The translations under genes were made by a program, and so were the position numbers. Below are positions 61,200 to 64,000 of a stretch of 64,000 nt of DNA, piece after piece. This DNA comes from Yinghuangia soli. Its GTDB lineage: Bacteria; Actinomycetota; Actinomycetes; Streptomycetales; Streptomycetaceae. The stretch lies in contig NZ_JAKFHA010000019.1 in NCBI RefSeq assembly GCF_021502675.1, forward strand, positions 38,310-102,309, read 5' to 3'. The notes under the pieces are model-generated. The model was not told where the DNA came from and did not search any database. It was given only the letters and a program-made list of their open reading frames with translations. Position 1 is the stretch's first letter, and each line of letters begins with the position of its first letter.

Positions 61200-62125
61200 G
61201 ACGACCTCCCGGGTCCTCCGCCGCGGGCGTCCGCGCCGCGGCCGACGGCGGCCAGGGCCGCGGGCACGATGGAGAGCAGGAGGGCGAACCCGAGCCAGGT
61301 GAACAGGTCCCAGGCGCTGGTCTCGTCCTCGGGTGCGGCGGCCTTGGCGGGCAGCCGCGGGTTGAACGGCGCGGGCGCAGGGGTCGGCGAGGGCGGCACG
61401 CTGACCGGGGGCTCGGGCAGTGCGGCGGGTTCGGCGGGTGCGGGCGGGAGCACGCGGTCCACGGGGGCGGCCGCGACGGGCCGGGGCTCGGGGCTGCGCG
61501 GGGCGGGCGGGGGCGGTGCGGGCACCGCGGCCGGCGGTGCGGGAGGCCGCGGCGGGGGGGAACTGGGCGGCGGCTGGCCGATGTTGGCGCTGTTGTTCTG
61601 GTTGACGACGGACGTGTTCGCCTCGTTGTGCTGGATGATGGTGATGCCGGGCGCCGGTGTGGCCGGCGGCTTGACCGGCGTCGGACGCGGCGCCGGGGTG
61701 GGCGGTGTCGGCGCGGGGCGGGCAGGCGCCTCCGGGCAGGGGCAAGAGCAGTCGGCCCCGGAGATCGCAGGCAGCAGGCCGAGGGCGAGTCGGACGACGT
61801 GGCCGACGGCGCAGGCGGGCAGGAGCGCGGGCGCGGCCGCGGGGCGGGCGGCGATCAGGGCGACGGGCCGGACGGCAAGCCGGGCATCGGGCCGGACATC
61901 AGGTGGGGCGTAGGGCGGTCCGTAGGGTGTGCCGAAGTAGGGCTTCACAAGCGGATCGGAAAGCGGTCCGGCGGGCCGGCCGAACGGCGAACTCGCGGGC
62001 GGCGGTTGGGCGGCGGCCGAGGGAGCCGCTGCGGCGGGCGGGGCGAGGGCGGCCAAGAGGCAGGCCGCGAGCGGCACCGCGCCGGCCAGGACGCGCGGGG
62101 CCGGACGGACGTACATCGCAAGCAT
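61196..62125 (-). CDS. Proline/alanine-rich exported protein with C-terminal membrane anchor
   Basis: 309 residues. An N-terminal hydrophobic stretch (LAGAVPLAACLLAALAPPAA) looks like a signal peptide. The body is overwhelmingly Pro/Ala with short blocks, including SGADCSCPCPEAPARP with three cysteines, a low-Pro island ITIIQHNEANTSVVNQNNSA rich in N/Q, and a C-terminal hydrophobic helix DLFTWLGFALLLSIVPAALA. No known domain. It is probably a wall-spanning stalk anchored by its C-terminus, made with the DUF4239 protein it overlaps. The start is uncertain (ATG 62125 or 62116). Confidence 0.65.
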   Translation of the reverse strand: MLAMYVRPAPRVLAGAVPLAACLLAALAPPAAAAPSAAAQPPPASSPFGRPAGPLSDPLVKPYFGTPYGPPYAPPDVRPDARLAVRPVALIAARPAAAPALLPACAVGHVVRLALGLLPAISGADCSCPCPEAPARPAPTPPTPAPRPTPVKPPATPAPGITIIQHNEANTSVVNQNNSANIGQPPPSSPPPRPPAPPAAVPAPPPPAPRSPEPRPVAAAPVDRVLPPAPAEPAALPEPPVSVPPSPTPAPAPFNPRLPAKAAAPEDETSAWDLFTWLGFALLLSIVPAALAAVGRGADARGGGPGRSS

Positions 62126-62508
62126 GATCTCAGCCTGCGCGAATCTTGTCCGGCTGAACGCCGGTTCGCCGCAAGATAGCCCGTTCGTGTAATTCCCGCC
62201 GGTGTTCCCGGTTTTCCTTGACAAAGAACACCGCGGGATGGTCGCCGAGTTCGCGCCCCGCGGAGGCGGCTCGGCTCGGAGTCGGACGGGAGTCGAGTCG
62301 GAGTCGGGTCGGCTCCGAGTCGACTCCGGTCAACTTCCGGATCGACTTCCGGATCGGTTCAGGTCGGCGCAGTTCACCATCGCGCCCGCGCGTTCTCGGC
62401 GGTTTTTGCCGCTTTCAACCCCACACTTTCGTGTTATTGATCAACAACTTCCCGGATGGTCAGGATGGTTGGCGCAAGCCGAGTTCCGGTTCAGGGGAGG
62501 CAAGACTG
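62126..62508. other. Divergent region before the encapsulin gene, with short repeats
   Basis: 383 bases without a gene. It holds GAGTCG-rich direct and inverted repeats at about 62271-62326 and a perfect 12-bp tandem duplication of ACTTCCGGATCG at 62333-62356. An AT-richer promoter-like stretch follows (TGTTATTGATCAACAACTTC near 62432). Confidence 0.6.
62333..62356. repeat. Tandem 12-bp duplication
   Basis: ACTTCCGGATCG occurs exactly twice in succession (62333-62344, 62345-62356), 150 bases before the encapsulin ATG. It could be a direct-repeat operator. Confidence 0.6.
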
Positions 62509-63924
62509 ATGACGGTCGACGCGGGATACGACATCGAGGCGGACGGCGCCGGCAACCAGCAGAGCCTTGGCACAGCGGCCGCGCGGAACCTTGCGACCAC
62601 GACCAAGTCCGCGCCGCAGATGCAGGGCATCAGCTCGCGCTGGCTGCTGCGGATGCTGCCCTGGGTCAACGTCGCGGGCGGCACGTACCGGGTCAACCGG
62701 CGGCTCACCTACTCGGTGGGGCGCGGCCGGGTGAGCTTCGCGCAGACCGCCGACCGGGTGCAGGTCGTCCCGCCCACGCTGCGCGAACTCCCGCTGCTGC
62801 GCGGCTTCGAGGACGACGCCATGCTGGCCGCGATCGCGGACCGGTTCACGCAGCGCGAGTTCGCGCCGGGCGAGGTGATCACCGAGGCCGGGCGGGGCGC
62901 GGACGAGATCTACCTGGTGGCGCACGGCAAGATCAACAAGTTGGGCGACGGCAAGTACGGCGACCAGACGGTGGTCGGCGTGCTGGCCGACGGCGACCAC
63001 TTCGGCGACGAGTCGCTGGTCGAGGAGGACGCCCGCTGGGCATATACCGCAACCGCGTCGACGTCCGGCACGCTCATGGTGCTGCCCCGGACGGTGTTCC
63101 AGTCGCTGGTCGACCAGTCCCCCGAACTTCTCGTGCAGATCGCGCAATACCTCGCCAGCGCGCAGCAGTCGACGAACAAGCACGGCGAAGCGGCCATCGA
63201 GATGTCGGCCGGCCACGAGGGCGAGATCGATCTCCCCGGCACCTTCGTGGACTACGAACTCTCGCCGCGCGAGTACGAGTTGAGCGTCGCACAGACGGTG
63301 CTGCGGATCCACAGCCGGGTCGCGGACCTCTACAACCAGCCGATGAACCAGATCGAGCAGCAGCTCAAGCTGACCGTCGAGGCGCTGCGCGAGCGCCAGG
63401 AGCACGAGCTCATCAACAACAGCGAGTTCGGCCTGCTGCACAACGCGGACCACGAGCAGCGCATCCACACGCACCACGGCCCGCCGACCCCGGACGACCT
63501 CGACGAGCTGCTGTGCCGCCGCCGCGACACGACGCTCTTCCTGGCACATCCGCGCACCATCGCCGCGTTCGGGCGCGAGTGCAACCGGCTGGGCCTCTAC
63601 CCGGACACCGTCGACCTGCAGGGCAGCCGGGTGCCCGCGTGGCGCGGCGTCCCGGTGCTGCCCTGCAACAAGATCCCGATCACCGACGGGCACACCTCGA
63701 GCATCCTCGCGCTGCGTATGGGCGAGGACAACCAAGGCGTGGTCGGCCTGCACCAGACCGGGCTCCCGGACGAGTTCGAGCCGAGCCTCTCGGTGCGCTT
63801 CATGGGCATCAACGAAAAGGCGGTCATCTCCTACCTCGTGACCGCCTACTACTCCGCGGCGGTGCTGGTGCCCGACGCGCTGGGCGTGCTCGAGAACGTC
63901 GAGATCGCCCGCCCGCGCGACTGA
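62509..63924 (+). CDS. Family 2B encapsulin nanocompartment shell protein
   Basis: 471 residues. An N-terminal helical arm ([20 protein letters not shown]) is typical of family 2 encapsulins. Residues of about 90-215 form a cyclic-nucleotide-binding-like domain ([54 protein letters not shown]). Then comes the HK97-like shell core: [80 protein letters not shown] and [20 protein letters not shown]. Family 2B shells usually enclose a neighbouring terpene synthase or polyprenyl transferase, which may lie past the window edge. ATG 62509 follows GGGGAGG. Confidence 0.9.
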   Translation: MTVDAGYDIEADGAGNQQSLGTAAARNLATTTKSAPQMQGISSRWLLRMLPWVNVAGGTYRVNRRLTYSVGRGRVSFAQTADRVQVVPPTLRELPLLRGFEDDAMLAAIADRFTQREFAPGEVITEAGRGADEIYLVAHGKINKLGDGKYGDQTVVGVLADGDHFGDESLVEEDARWAYTATASTSGTLMVLPRTVFQSLVDQSPELLVQIAQYLASAQQSTNKHGEAAIEMSAGHEGEIDLPGTFVDYELSPREYELSVAQTVLRIHSRVADLYNQPMNQIEQQLKLTVEALRERQEHELINNSEFGLLHNADHEQRIHTHHGPPTPDDLDELLCRRRDTTLFLAHPRTIAAFGRECNRLGLYPDTVDLQGSRVPAWRGVPVLPCNKIPITDGHTSSILALRMGEDNQGVVGLHQTGLPDEFEPSLSVRFMGINEKAVISYLVTAYYSAAVLVPDALGVLENVEIARPRD

Positions 63925-63934
63925 CGCGGGCCCA

Positions 63935-64000
63935 CATACGGGGGTGGGGGGCCCCGGGGCCCCCCCGCCGCCCCCCCCCCCCCCCACAAGCCCAAGCCCC
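63935..64000. other. G/C homopolymer-rich end of window
   Basis: After the encapsulin stop the sequence consists of G-runs, C-runs and CCGGGG blocks, with a run of about 17 C. It reads as low complexity and may be an assembly or sequencing artefact at a contig edge rather than real DNA. Confidence 0.6.

Noticed and set aside
1..64000. CRISPR arrays, tRNA or rRNA genes, intact insertion sequences, phage
   Set aside because: No regular spaced repeats, no tRNA cloverleaf or rRNA stretch noticed, and only one integrase relic; a tRNA covariance scan would be decisive but could not be run.

Overview
The window is high-GC actinobacterial DNA. The gene content fits the order Streptomycetales (Streptomyces or a close relative): DUF2252, DUF6000 and DUF5937 proteins, a family 2B encapsulin, many GTG/TTG starts, GTGA/ATGA stop-start overlaps, and very rare TTA codons. 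I saw no rRNA, tRNA or CRISPR array. Nothing here identifies the species.

Layout. 1-2844: end of a DUF2252 protein, then a Tat-exported PhoX/DUF839 protein. 2971-8373 (minus): an aromatic acyl-CoA module made of a 2-aminobenzoate/benzoate-type CoA ligase, a flavin monooxygenase fused to an old-yellow-enzyme domain (the anthraniloyl-CoA monooxygenase/salicylyl-CoA 5-hydroxylase layout) and a PaaX-type regulator. 8790-14427 (plus): a five-gene peptide/nickel-type ABC importer facing the ligase. 14511-28000: scattered accessory and metabolic genes. These are a ROK regulator, carboxylesterase, Tat-exported amidohydrolase with a divergent LacI regulator, CGNR regulator with a divergent NAD-dependent dehydrogenase, VOC protein, PfkB kinase, decayed integrase, DUF5937/ArsR regulator, amine oxidase and small membrane proteins.

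28179-41839: two giant exported proteins are transcribed divergently from a region with two CRP-like palindromes. One is a 1715-residue LGFP/VCBS-repeat protein. The other is a 2405-residue RHS polymorphic toxin with a Hint protease and a C-terminal domain that looks like an ADP-ribosyltransferase. A DUF6000 gene lies just beyond it.

41907-53892: a complete siderophore locus. Three import genes (two FecCD permeases and an ATPase) are read leftward. A binding lipoprotein and five biosynthesis/export genes are read rightward in the order ATP-grasp, NIS synthetase, MFS, NIS synthetase, PLP decarboxylase. That is the order of vibrioferrin pvsABCDE. Iron-box-like palindromes sit in the divergent promoter region. 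I regard this locus as the most interesting system in the window.

53978-64000: a zinc-ribbon/SDR fusion, a Baeyer-Villiger-type monooxygenase, a GNAT/TetR divergent pair sharing a perfect 26-bp inverted repeat, a P-loop kinase-like protein, a VIT/CCC1 metal transporter, a proline-rich protein with a DUF4239 partner, and a family 2B encapsulin shell gene. The last 60 bases are an odd G/C homopolymer-rich run.
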